Assembly: GCA_033002965.1 (NCBI GenBank)
Contig: JAURVB010013223.1
Coordinates: 1-64,000, forward strand
Reading direction: 5' to 3'
Length of the DNA: 64,000 nt
Source: Piper betle
Lineage: Eukaryota; Streptophyta; Magnoliopsida; Piperales; Piperaceae
Shown here: piece after piece, positions 1 through 11,900 of the stretch
Layout of the letters: every line of letters begins with the position of its first letter
How positions within the stretch are numbered: position 1 is the first letter of the stretch
The notes under the pieces: model-generated
The model's database searches: none
Told to the model about the DNA's origin: nothing
The model's input: only the letters and a program-made list of their open reading frames with translations
Translations under genes and position numbers: made by a program

Positions 1-495
1 CGGCGGTGGATAGGGTTTTGGAAAAAAAGGGTCGGGAGGAAGAAGAAGTGTGTGCGATGGCATTTTCGTAAATAAGTATTGACTCGATTCCTACTCGAGT
101 CAAAATAATAACTAGTTCGTAATAAATTCTAAAAAAATCTAGAAAAATATGGAAAAATTCTATAAACTAAAACAAACACAATAACATTCAAATGACATGC
201 TCTATAACTAATAACCCACCCGAATATCGTCAAACGCGTCCTAATTCGTTATTCGGCCTAAAACTATTCTTTGATCAAATAAAAATAACAATCAATACTG
301 CATACCTCCATATACTTGATAACCCATTTTTTTCATCATCTTTCAGGCGTTATCATCATACACTTGAGTATACATGACCCTCATTGCTCATAACTCACAG
401 CTGGCCTCAACCCAGCTCACGGTCCATGAAGCTGACTCGACTCGAACCGACTGGTTCACTCCCGTAAAACTCTGACTCGAGTCACGGGTTTTACA
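1..495 (-). mobile_element. LTR fragment, minus strand, cut by the left window edge
   Basis: Read on the minus strand this begins at 495 with TGTAAAACCC, the same start as the LTRs at 19334, 26053 and 27956. It then follows the same order of blocks: a GACTCGAGTC-rich start, the TTGGGTGGGTTAT-type block, an AT-rich stretch, the TTGACTCG palindrome at 79-103, and a GC-rich block at the left edge. It interrupts the plus-strand LTR that resumes at 496, so it is a nested insertion in opposite orientation. The far end and its target duplication are outside the window. No protein is supported here; short ORFs are shadows of the LTR. Confidence 0.75.
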
Positions 496-863
496 TATAT
501 GGTTTTCTTTTATATGAGAGTCTGCTCTCATGACCAGCTTGTTATAGTTATTTTATTTTCCAAACCAGTAACACTTGTTACTGACGTGCTTTTATACTAT
601 ATGTAGGTAATAATTACGAGTTGGAGAAGCCAGCTTGGACGGAGGAGCAATGAGGTCTTGTGCACACACACATGTTAGATTTCTGAATGTTTAATATTGT
701 ATTTTTATGTTATTATATTGTGAATGACATTTTCAAATGCACGAGACATGATAGAAAGTGAACATGATCAGAGATGCACAGCGGAAGCGTAGTGGGTTGA
801 AACCCCAGCTTCAGAATGAATTCATAATATGTTAGATTTTGTGTGAATGAAATCATGGATGCA

Positions 864-898
<35 letters not shown>

Positions 899-1180
899 TA
901 TTTTGATAGGGTGGGCCCATAATTGCACTTTTAGGGGAGACCCTGACGGTTTTATTTTAAGATTTTTACCGTAATTGTAATGATGTGAAAATTGGTTGTA
1001 TGTCATCCATGTAGTATCATGTTAGGGTTTTATGAATTTATCCATGCATGGCAAGTCGTATCTACATCTTAAGACGCTGAGATTGGATCCGTATGAGTTA
1101 GGTTCGGGTAAGCCGACCTAACCGGGGCTGGTAGCATGCCGGTTCGGTTCACGAGTGTGAACCGGATTTGGGGTGTTACA
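496..1180 (+). mobile_element. 3' part of a plus-strand LTR
   Basis: This matches the last third of the LTRs at 19334-22281 and 27956-30948: the TATGAGAGTCTGCTCTCAT hairpin-like stretch, CCAGCTTGGACGGAGGAGCA, a TG/TA dinucleotide run at about 866-898, GGGGAGACCCTGACGGTTTTA, and the terminal GGTGTTACA ending at 1180. It is the host of the minus-strand LTR at 1-495. The sequence after 1180 is ordinary AT-rich DNA with no primer binding site, so this is a 3' LTR or a solo LTR. Confidence 0.8.
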
Positions 1181-3231
1181 ATTCTAACTAAATAGTAAGT
1201 AGTTTAATATGATGATTAATATGAATTATTGTTCTAAATTCCTAAATATAATAGTGACTTTTATCCTTTTTCTATGTATGTCACTTTTGGTTATTTTAGA
1301 TATTAAATATTAATTTTATGTATATATTTAATTATTTTTATTGTATATTATGAATTGAAGTTTTCATAAAATATAATATTAGCCTTAAAAATGTTAAAGA
1401 CGTTATGTTATTGAAATAAAATATCGGACACTTGGTCAGTTGTTCGGTTGGACAAAAAAATTTCCATGTTTGGTTTGTTTTAATTCGGCCGATCAAATTC
1501 AGTCAGACATGCTTTAGACTTTAGTCAGACTCGGTAATTTGGACATTCGCACCCTCCCCTACCTATAACTAAGACATTAAAAAAATTTTAACAACTTGTT
1601 TATATTCACATTACTACTATCACTTGCAAAACATTTCAAATTTTTACAATCCACACATAAATCCCAAATAACTAAACAGGAAAATAATAAAACTGGCAAA
1701 TCAACAAAATAGTTATCCACGGGAAAACTGAAATAAAATCAAAAACTTCACCACACTCACAATTTAATCACAATAAGATGAGTAGAGCCTAATCATAATC
1801 ACATATCTAATCACGCACATGAATTGGAATAAGTAACGTGTCGGTACTATGCATAAGCTAGAATTTAGTCAACAAAAACATGTTTGTGGCTGACAAGGAC
1901 TAACTGAACACATCTGAGACATGGCATGATCCAGATATATTGTACAGAGAGCACGCACATGCTAAAATCTGAGATACACATTGCTAGCAGGTAATATACT
2001 GATAATCATAACCATAGGTGGGTATCGATCAGGGCCCTTTGTTAGTGTCATGCTCTCATCCACCATGTGCGCGTTAGAAATTTGAAAATGTATAATAAGT
2101 ATAAGGCTTACATTGGATTAATTTAAGTAGCATGAAAGTATGACTTTTGAGTTGGATCTTATATTTTCGAAAATTCATCAAGGGATCTCATCATTGAAAT
2201 TTTATTAATCCAAAAAATCGATAATATGACCTGTAGAGATATCAGGATCTAATAAAATGCCACTAGCTATGACCAACAATGTGAAAACAAAATGCGTGAG
2301 TCAAGCAGTAGATCAAGCAGAAAGAGAGTCCTAATGGACTAGAGAAGAGCGCTTTGTCCTATCGCAACCAGCTCCACTCTGCACCACCTAGCAAATGCAG
2401 ACCACTACTCAATGCCTGTAATGATTTGTGAATGCAATGATATGCAATAATCATAGATGCAGTAAATAACATGACATGTAGGACAAAAGTTAAACATTCC
2501 ACACACATCACAATCACATGTCAAACATGTCGAAAACTACATGAGATTCTATTAAATCAAATGCTGATGGCGAACGTAGATTTTGGGTATTTTATGAAAT
2601 ACATTTTAAGAATCAACCTACACACTTAAACTTTAACTTAAGACATCAAAATGTCCAAATAAATAGGACAATTGGTACAATTATAAAAATCAATCGAAAT
2701 TGATAGCTAACTTAATTGAACTTAACGCTTGTGATTCTTTGCTAAACTGACTTGGAAAAGGAGGACTTCAAAAATGAGGGATCTAGAAGATTCGACGAAC
2801 TCTACAAGTGTCGCTTGAGATGTCAAGTCTAGCCCACACCTGAACCATTTAATTACGAATTATTTTATTAATTAAAATTGACTAATAATGTTCAATTAAT
2901 TAGGATAATTAGGTCAATTACCATTTAGCTTTAAGACTCTAAACCAAACAAATTTTAGAACCAATTATGGTTTATCTTAGCACTATTTTAATTAGTTAGT
3001 TAATTTAGTAATTTGGCACGCATAATGAGATAGCTCGCATGTGGTCCAATCATTACAAAGTCTTAAAAAAAAATTTTTAGTTTCAACCGCTATTATGTAG
3101 ATTATGCGGTAGATTTCACAATTAAAGCCAACGTGAACAATTTATTATATTTATTAACAAAACAACAACAAAATTAAAAAAAATCAATAAAAATCATATT
3201 TTAAACAATAACGACACAATAACAATTTCTT
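1181..3231. other. AT-rich intergenic DNA with an eroded minus-strand LTR remnant
   Basis: No gene is seen. Between about 2090 and 2480 the order of short matches (GGGATCTCATC, AATAAAATGCCAC, GTGAGTCAAGCAG, AAAGAGAGTCCTA) parallels the reverse complement of the LTR at 54087-56371, so an old LTR of that family lies here on the minus strand. Its limits cannot be drawn by eye. The rest is A/T-rich and unassigned. Confidence 0.4.
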
Positions 3232-4016
3232 ACTATGCTAAGCAAGGATGTAAAAATCGGATCAGCGGCGATCCACATCAAAAAACAAGGTAAATCAGTT
3301 TCGGCTCGAATCGGCCTGTGACTCGACTCAAATCGGTCGATTCCAACCGATTCGAGCTGATTTCAGAATCAGCCAATTTGAGCTGATTCCGAACTGCGGT
3401 GGCAAGGGCGGCCACGAGCGACCCAGGGGGTGGCTGGGTGGGCAACAACAGTGGGGGACAGGGTGGCGAGGGCGGCGACGGGGTGACAGGGCGGCGAGGG
3501 TAATCGGGTTAGGCGGGGGACGAGGGGAGGCGTAGCAGGGCGGTGAGGGAGGCGACAGGGTGGGGCGGGGGACGAGGGGGGGATGGGGTGGGGCCGGCTG
3601 TGGGAGGCGGTACGGGGTGGATTGGGCTGCGGCGATCAACGGAGGTGAAGGATGGGTGGCGTCGGGGAGAGAGAAGGGGGGATGGTGAAGAAAAAGTACG
3701 TGGCATTCTCATAATTGAAAGTTGACTCGACTCTGACTCGAGTAAAAAATAATAACTAACTCCAAATAATTCAAAAAAAATCCAAAAAAATATTTAAAAA
3801 TTACATAAAATATATTACACACATAACATAAAAATGACAATAGAATGATATGTTCTATAACTAATATCCCACAAATTTTAACTATATTGAAATTTTTGTA
3901 TAAGACTGATTCAATTGAACTGATTCTTGACCGACTTAGACCTATTCGATCTGATTCAGTAACTCCCTTGAAAACCAATTCCGATTCTGATTCCAATTTT
4001 TACAACTATTATGCTA
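3232..4016. mobile_element. Non-autonomous Mutator-like element A (about 767 bp) with 9 bp target duplication
   Basis: The element spans about 3241-4007 between ACTATGCTA (3232-3240) and ATTATGCTA (4008-4016), which agree at 8 of 9 bases. Its ends are inverted: GATGTAAAAATCGG near 3248 and, read in reverse, GTTGTAAAAATTGG at the right end. The outer parts are dense in AATCGG/CCGATT words. The core is GC-rich (3400-3660) and is followed by an AT-rich block with TTGACTCG/GACTCGAG (3721-3742) that resembles the reverse complement of the nearby LTR family. It shares ends and subterminal words with the element at 57490-58184. No transposase is encoded; GC-rich ORFs here are low-complexity shadows. 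The 9 bp duplication points to the Mutator superfamily; that assignment is inference. Confidence 0.55.
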
Positions 4017-5050
4017 TGATGATGAAAATGGATCAATCTACATAGCCTAATCATGATTTCTATATGCATAAACCAAGACATGCCAAAATAAACAGAAAAA
4101 GGGAAGACGAAGGGCGTACCACGCAAAGAAGAAGGGGGAAAAGAAGGCGAGGAAGAGGGAAGAAGGAAGGAGGCCAAGGAGGAGTTGAACGGGACTGTCG
4201 GAGGGCCACATGGTGTCAGCTACTGTGGATGGAGGCAGAGGACGCAAGACAAGCCCCGAAAGAGATGGCTGGTAGGGTACAAAACCTACCCAAAACGTCA
4301 CCAATGCAAGGGCGCTAGCAGTGTGCCCTTGCACGGAGACCAGTGCACACGCACTCATTTGAGCTAGTGCAAAGGCCGCAGGGTGCCCTTGCGTTTCACA
4401 TGACGTTGTGGCAGAAAGGGAAGGGCTTGGGACAGCTTCTAAAACACGACTAGGGCTAGGAGGTATGACCCAATGCATACGACACAAAGCTAACACAATA
4501 CGTGATCGCAGGCTACTCTAAATCAACTGAAAACACCCACACAGGCTTGACAATTGGGGCCGACTGGAACAACTAAATGGTGGGCTCCCCCAATGCCCAA
4601 GCACACACACTACACAAAAGATCCCAATAATATCGAACCAATTGAATCAAACTAGCCGCATGCTACCCAGATTGAGCCAAACACAAACATGGTGCAAAAC
4701 ATCGGATCGACAAAACAGATTTTTAATCATGCATATTTCTATTTAAATTGTAATCATATAATGATATTTTATTATATAATTATATTTGTATAAAAATATT
4801 TAAGATAAATATGGTCAAAAATCTTATTCTTTGCATAATGTATCACCAAGCTTCGATTCGAGCCAAGTTGAGGAAGTATGAGTTCAGCTCAGCTCGATTA
4901 ATATCGAATTAGGTTTTGAAAAGAGTATTTTTTAAGTCGAGTACTAAGCCAATCGAATTTAATTGGGCTTTGAACAACCCTAGTTGCAGCTCGCGGCGAA
5001 GGGAAGGTGTTGGGAAACTTGTTGGTGTGTCTTTGAGGTACTCACCATAG
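4017..5050. other. Intergenic DNA, partly purine-rich
   Basis: 4085-4200 is a purine-rich run (GAAGAAGGGGGAAAAGAAGG type). 4300-4400 has several imperfect copies of a GTGCCCTTGC word. 4700-4860 is A/T-rich. No ORF has a recognisable domain. The origin is unknown; it may be further transposon remains. Confidence 0.35.
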
Positions 5051-5606
5051 CTAGATTGGATATTGATGAAATTGTTGGTGAATAGGTGTACGGTGCGGTG
5101 CGTGGGTGGTTGCTTGTGCTGCCCATGGCTGAACCCATGGAAGCATACTGTGCTGAAGTGGAAATGGCTGGGATGTCATGTTGAAACCACCCATACTATT
5201 CATGTCGATAAAAGAACCTAGTTGATTGTTGTTGAGGTGGCTAATCTTGACTTGTTGAGAGTGGGATGCTTGTGACACTTGGAAGACTCATATGCACGTC
5301 GGGATAGAACATCGGCATAGGAGTCGTTTTAGCTGCAAGGGTTGACTTGATTGATGCTTGAGTGGCTGTAACGGCGGAGGGAGACCCATCTATTGAGTAA
5401 CCGGCATGGGGACATGATGACTGTCAGTGGAAGATGTTGTGCTAGCATTTTTTTGAAAGATTTGTCGTACAAGTGTCTCAAGTTGGAGGTGTCTCTCTCA
5501 ATTCTTCTTCTTCTCTTCAAAAAGAAGCAGCTTTTGTTCCTCAATCATTTGGATGTACTATTGTTGCTTGAAGGGTTGAGCAAGCAGTACAATGCTTCCA
5601 TCAACT
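5051..5606 (-). pseudogene. Decayed coding remnant with a Gln-rich C-terminal tail
   Basis: One minus-strand frame can be followed from about 5606 to the TAG at 5051-5053, interrupted by four in-frame stops. It encodes an acidic/basic helix (EEQKLLLFEEKKKN), then a Ser/Thr-rich linker, then a Q/H/N-rich tail with MGGFNMTSQPFPLQHS. No base insertions are needed. Three of the stops lie where Gln (TAG) or Arg (TGA) codons would read through with a single C-to-T change, as expected after methylation-driven decay. The composition resembles the C-terminal tail of plant SANT/Myb-like proteins that accompany transposases, but no diagnostic domain is present, so the family is not assigned. Upstream sequence to 5888 has only short ORFs. 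Confidence 0.45.
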
Positions 5607-6822
5607 TGATCTATTTTTTCCTTGTTACGAAAAGATAAGAAGCGGCTTACTATTGAGATGTTGAATCCTTGCCCCCGGTGGTCATCGACCTCATGAAAGG
5701 CGTCGTTCTCGACAAATAGAGATTGCCTCAAGACATTGCAACCTCTTGTTGTGTGTCCCCAGTGGCGTCGTCAATATGTTTGTGCACATTTTCACGCACG
5801 TTTTATGAAAGAGCATCAAACTATATGGGTGGTGATGGAGCTTTGCAAAGATAAAAGGGCTCCCCAAGGCGTGGTTATTTAGAGACAATTAAATATGCCA
5901 ACAACAGAAAATCGCAAGGTTAGAAACACTCCAAGATTTTATACAGTTCAACTGGTGGTGTTTCAACCGACGTTTGTTGGGATGCCCCCGACAATCTACT
6001 AATTTGTAAAGAGTTATAAAAGTTGTCCTTTTTCAAGTTGCATGATCTTTTTAAAACGAGCTCTTGTACAAAATTGCAGAAAAAAGTACAAAATTGTAGA
6101 AAAAATCATAATATTAGAGCCTTAAGATGTAGCTTTTCAGAATAAGTGGATGCCTTGGAGCCTTCGAGTTTCAAATCTTCAAGTCTTTATATTTAGAGTC
6201 CCCAAGCTGGAGCAGCAACCTCCCCCTCTTTCTTTTAATTCTTCTCATATTTAGGGACTTTCTCGTATAAGAGCTTAGAAATTTATCATATTTTCTCCCC
6301 AAATGTCTCACCTATTTGGACCGATTTTATCTCCACAGATTCTGTATAAGTATTTCAAGTATTTTTATCTTAATGGAGCAGGCCTAAAACAACCAGGGCT
6401 CAGACCTCACTTATGGGAGATGGGATTTGACATTTGAAACTACTACATGTGTCTTGCTTCAATCTTTAGCTAAATCAAGCCGTTGTTGGAGATTTGTCGA
6501 CTCTCCAATGCACGTTTGATATCCTTTCAATATGGTTAACTAAAACTTAAAGATGTGCGGGCACACTGATACACCGCCATTTTTATATTAAACATTATTA
6601 AAACACCCTTACAAATGTATTCACTATCAACAATAAATATTAGATGTGATACTAATTTTTGTGAGAAAAGGATTATTGAATATCAACCGAAAGTAATACG
6701 AAAATGTCAGCTGAGAGTAAATCGAGCCGCCAATTCATATCACACAGTTATATTTTTCATCGAATGCAAAACTGTTGCAAATTATTTCTAAGTTTTTGCT
6801 GAATAAATAAGACCCTCCTCCC
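5607..6822. other. Intergenic DNA, nothing recognised
   Basis: AT-rich sequence with only short ORFs in all frames. 5640-5890 may be an upstream part of the decayed remnant at 5051-5606, but I cannot keep a frame through it. Confidence 0.3.
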
Positions 6823-6830
6823 TATAAAAG
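6823..6830 (+). promoter_or_regulatory. Candidate TATA box
   Basis: TATAAAAG lies 87 bp before the ATG at 6910, just where the sequence changes from AT-rich to GC-rich. The spacing would suit a plant promoter with a start site near 6855. A chance match in AT-rich DNA is possible. Confidence 0.35.
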
Positions 6831-6909
6831 CTAGATTAGACTCAACAACAGGACGGTGAGTCCCCAGCGAACCCAGAAAAGAGCGAACCCTGTCTCCTTC
6901 GGCCAAAGG

Positions 6910-7191
6910 ATGGTCTCACCCTGCCCGCCCGGCCTGGCCGGCGAATGGTCCGTCTACGGCGCCATCCCTGCCCTGCCCACCTCCCCAAACGCCCTCATGG
7001 CCGAGATCGGCGCCGCCATATCCCGGGTCGAGTGCTCCCCCGCCACGGCCGATAGGGACCATTACCACCGCCTGGGCTGCAAGGCGCTCTCGGCGGGGAG
7101 CTTCGGGGAGAAGCGGGCGCTCGATTTGTTCACAGCATTTGCGTCGCAAGAAGGTCACAAAAGTAGCTCGCCCAGCTTGAAGCAGCGTTGA
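6910..7191 (+). CDS. Unrecognised small GC-rich ORF (93 aa)
   Basis: The ORF opens with ATG at 6910 and ends with TGA at 7189-7191. The same frame is open back to 6856 but without an ATG. GC content is far above its surroundings, which in monocots often marks real coding sequence. The product has a conserved-looking middle (GEWSVYGAIPALPTSPNALM, then AEIGAAISRVE) and a basic Ser-rich end. I see no signal peptide, membrane segment or catalytic motif. It could be a small gene, a first exon, or a fragment captured by a transposon. Function unknown. Confidence 0.35.
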   Translation: MVSPCPPGLAGEWSVYGAIPALPTSPNALMAEIGAAISRVECSPATADRDHYHRLGCKALSAGSFGEKRALDLFTAFASQEGHKSSSPSLKQR

Positions 7192-8925
7192 TAGATTTTC
7201 TTCCCAATCTGGTAGCAATTTTAGCTCCGCTTTGATGGCGATTTGATTGTTATTGTTGTTGTTGTTTTGTTTTTAATTTGTAATTGTTGTTTAATTGTTC
7301 TGTTTTTCATGCCTAGTTCTTCAATCGCTTACTTGCTTTGTTTTTCACCATAAGGGATAGCACCCCTAACCTTAGTGTTAGCTCAAGGTGATAGTTATAA
7401 AAAAGAATGGTTGATAAAAGAAATCAATTTTTTCAGGTTTCAAAAAAAGATGGTGTGGATATAAATATGCAACGAGACGTAACTTTTATTGATACTCTTT
7501 TTATCACCTTGAGCTAAACAATCTCCAATTAGTAAGAGTATTTTTATAGGCCTGAGTCAAGCTTGAGCTAATAACAAATGGAGCCGAGTTGTGTTTAGCT
7601 CAAACTTAACCCGAATCAAGAACCAAATTTAGTCTAATCCAATTTGTATCTATACATATTATTTTTTATAGATTACTCTAAAATTTTGTTTTAAAATCAG
7701 AAGTTCTCAATTTGGTGTACTTCGCTTATGAAATAATCTAGTTGTGAATTAGAACATGATATTCTTATGTAAAATTATTATTATGTGATGTTTTTTTATT
7801 AGCCTAACATACCTAAACTTGATTCATTTGAGACTTAAATCAACTTTTCCCCTAGTCATACCTGAAGCCAAATTGAGCTTAATCAAACCTTTTTGAACAA
7901 ACCTACTACACACTTCAACGGAGTCAATTTCGAGCCACTAGCGCGTTTGACTCCAAATCAACATAGAGTGAGATTGACTACGAAAATCTCTGGAGTCTAT
8001 GTGTTGATTTTGGTTTTATATATGGACAATATTTACAATTTTCAAATTATTATAGATCCCATCCAAACTGTAGGCTGCTAGAAATATTCCTCTATTTTCC
8101 TAACTCCATTACCACCATTGCATCTGCAAGATGCAGAAGGAATTATTATATAATGGGGAAGATGATCTGAGTACAAGCCATTACCGACCCCTGTTGGGTC
8201 CATTTATATGAGAATAAACAAGTAGAACAGGCGATAGAGAGGATTATAGGTGCTTGCCATCCTCATCAAGGTTGCAATGCTTCAGAAAAAAGCTTTTGAG
8301 AGATCATTCAATGGAATTGTGAAAGCCCTTGTATGAAACAAAGTGGACAATGAAGTAAACATTGTGCGTCAAGGATTCAAACCAACACAATATATTCGAA
8401 CAATTGATGCTGAATGCAAAACAACAATATGCCAAAAAAAAACGATACTATTAGATTAATCTTGTCTATTAATTCATGTATTTTTGTCCCCTTTTCAAAT
8501 ACTCGAAGGCATGTTTAGAACAAACTCACCTCTTAACCTGAGAAGCGCATTGTGATTGACCTTACATAGTGTCTAATCAGATCACCTCCATGTGGTCTAG
8601 TCAATAACAATACAATCCACACAACATAAGAACACAATGACAGTAGATCAAACGCAGAAGCCATGCCGAGCCACCCCGTTTTACCTATGCAATGTTCGAG
8701 ATTAACTTTTTGTTTAACTGTACAATGCCTATGACCCACCAATCCCCATCCTTGACTCTCGCATTTGAAATGACAAGTAGCCCGTAAGTAAAAAGGCAGC
8801 CAACAAATAAATAGAAAACTGATTCTATTTTTTTTTAAAAAAAGAAACTAACTTAAATGGAATCTATAATGGAAGCCAATGTAGATAGTTGAATGTATCC
8901 TAGAGTTGCGTTAGGACCTCGGGTT
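7192..8925. other. Intergenic DNA downstream of PreP
   Basis: AT-rich DNA including a GTT-rich run (7245-7265) and a short A/T stretch at 8829-8842. The part nearest 8925 should hold the PreP 3' untranslated region. No gene seen. Confidence 0.4.
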
Positions 8926-11900
8926 TTAGAGGGCAGATTCTGCTTGGAAAAATCCCGGGCATTCCTCAAGTGCAGCAGCAACATCTTCTCCTGATGCAAC
9001 AGCTACGACAACTCCTTTGTCTTTAACAGACTCAATTGCGTCTGCGAATTCTTTGAAATCCTTCAAACTGCAGAAAGTGAAAATGGTAACTGAGCTAAAA
9101 TGCCCTACGGAATATTTTATAGATTGTGCACTAAATCTAGGGAAAGAATAACAGAATATTTTATAATTGTGTAAATAAAACTAGAGAGGAAGAATCATCT
9201 GCTTCAGCATACTTACCTCGTTGATAAGATCTCTTCACGCCTCTTTTGCCGTTCTTCTTCTGTAATGCCCAATAGGTGGCGTAGCATACTGCAAAATACC
9301 AGTCAATCATCAATTTTACCTTTGTGCCTAATGTATTTAGATTCAAACATTGTGCAACACACTTTCATTGTTGAACCATGGCGTTTAGAGCTTCATGAAG
9401 AAGCCCTGACCAATTTTAACAGATATGTGTATCTGGTTGTCCGTGAACTCAATTGTCAAATTATAAAATATGCACCACAAAAAGAATGAATCAATTACCA
9501 TCTACCATTTTTCATTTTTTCATTTGTTTTGAGGGAGGGAGCAGTCACTGATGGGAGTTACATAAAATCATACGCCAGTTAAAGCCAGATATGAAATAGA
9601 AGATAGCATTGTACCTGCTGTATCCCTTTGCGTCAGGCAGTTGATATGAATCTACATCCCCAATGGTACCAATAATAGCCTTCGTAAGAGTATCATCATC
9701 TAACTGAAGCTCACGTAAGAAGTATGCAGTTTCATCATAAACTTTTAGCGTTTTTAATAAATTTGGATCGCGATAAGAAAGATACGAGAATACACCTGCA
9801 GCAGATAATGGCATGTTAAAAGTTGCAGAAATCAAATAAACTAGTAGAAACATTATTTGCAACGGAAAATAGGTGAATCCACCTGAATGAGTATCAAAAT
9901 CACAAAAGCCACCATATGCACCACCACTGACCCTCACACGATCCCACAACCACGTGTTGCCTATATATTTGGAAATCACATGTGCACTTCCGCTTAGCTG
10001 ATATCCCGTATCATATATATTACCAGCTTTTCCAACATAGTTAACCTGCATTATGCACAAACAAATAACGTAAAGGTGAATGCTATTTACAAATTTCATC
10101 AGAAAAATGAAAAGGCATGTAACCGACTGTGGATTGACTATAAAATAAATTAAAATGCCATTACATCACCTACAAGACAAGTAAGCATAATTTGTATTTT
10201 TACTTACAGCACACAAGCAGACTTAAACTATGGGAAATCTGACAATGAATTCAAAGACAAGTATAAAAATAATTCACACCTGTGTTGGAATAACAATTGC
10301 CTCATTTATAGGAGGAAGTCGAGAATTCCATGTCACTTCATTGCATGATGAGTTTGGAAGTGAATCAAGGAATTTAGATACATATTTCTCCGCAATACTG
10401 AGATTTTTTCATCTGCAGTTAAATTTATAAGGCAGCCATTCTTTGAAATTAGTGATCGCCGGATTTGTTCCAAGGAAGAGGAGAGTGAGTCCCATTCTTG
10501 GTCCACTTTATATTCAAGGTCTTTAAGAAAATGCAAATAGCTGAAAGTAAGAGAGCAATACTACAATCAAGGAACAGGAACCCTAAAGTAACACTTTCAT
10601 AAGGGAAAAATGAATCAAGGTTATATAAATCAAAGAAGTAGCATATGCAATCATGAGATTTTAGACAAAAAATGTAACAGATATTGTGTATGCTATGTTT
10701 TTACCACAACCACAGGTATGCATATGTGGAGAACTTAATATGACAAGAAAAGCAGAACATCAATAAACATCTCACATGCAAATTTTAATTTCAACAAAAG
10801 AAGAGGACTTAAAAGTGTGTTTTAATCCACAGGGTACCATTTCAAGTGATGATATGAACTGTAATACACTTAATGAAGAAAAAAAAGACATCTGGTAATT
10901 TATCAATTTTTACATATTTCTATCATAACAAAGCTTTCAAACAAACATCTTTAGAGAAATAAAAATGAGTACTAGAACATATATATTTACGATGGCATAT
11001 TGTTTCCTGTAAACAGGATACCACAGGAAAGTTCATTCACTGACTGAATAGAAGCACGCCGCTCCCAAGTTAAACAGACAACCTTCTGCACTAAAAGAGC
11101 ATCTAAAGGGTGTTCAGGTCTATAGCTACGAGGCAGTACCACTCAATTTAATTATGCTGTTCAACACCCGATGACTTATCAGAATTTGAAAGAGTTGTTC
11201 ATCCTTAAGGTAAGTATTCCTGAGATATGGAATGGACTTTTCATAAAATTGCTTAGGGTTCATAGACCATGCCCCTTTATCTTCAAGTTCTCCATACCAA
11301 ATAGATCAAATTTAGAAACATTTCTCTAGCAGACTAATACTCATGAACTAAGATTACCCGTTGTAAAGAAATCTGACTACATACACAAGTGAAAGAGTAC
11401 AAACCTAACACCACCCATCTGCTCGGATATCCAACCCGCAACATTTAACTTTGCATCCATCCTGGCTGCAGCAATTCCATGACCACTTCCCCTTAGACGG
11501 TTCTACATTCAAGTAACACTTGTAAATAAAGGACCACCTGCTACTTAACAGCATAGGATAGATGGTCAATAGTACCTCCATTCTCGCTTTGCTTTGAGAA
11601 ACAAATTGCTTAAATCTCTGTTGGTCAATTAACTGGACATCTTGAAGAATCATATTTATCTGTCAACAAAAGGGGAAATAAACCACAAAGCACCAGACTT
11701 TTAATTGATGGCTACGAACAGAAATATTATTTGATTAACAACTAGCTCATTTAAGAAGAGGCCTGAAATTGTAACAAAATGAAATAAAACACAAGAGAAG
11801 TCATATGCTAGAAGTGAACACATCAACACTACTTCAATTTAAACAGCTACCAAGTGAAATAAGTCTTCAGCTCGCCCAGCCATTGCTTTGCCTCGAGCAA

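Noticed and set aside
3328..3725. Overlapping Pro/Arg-rich and Gly-rich ORFs on both strands
   Set aside because: Open in several frames at once because of GC-rich low-complexity sequence inside a transposon; no domain.
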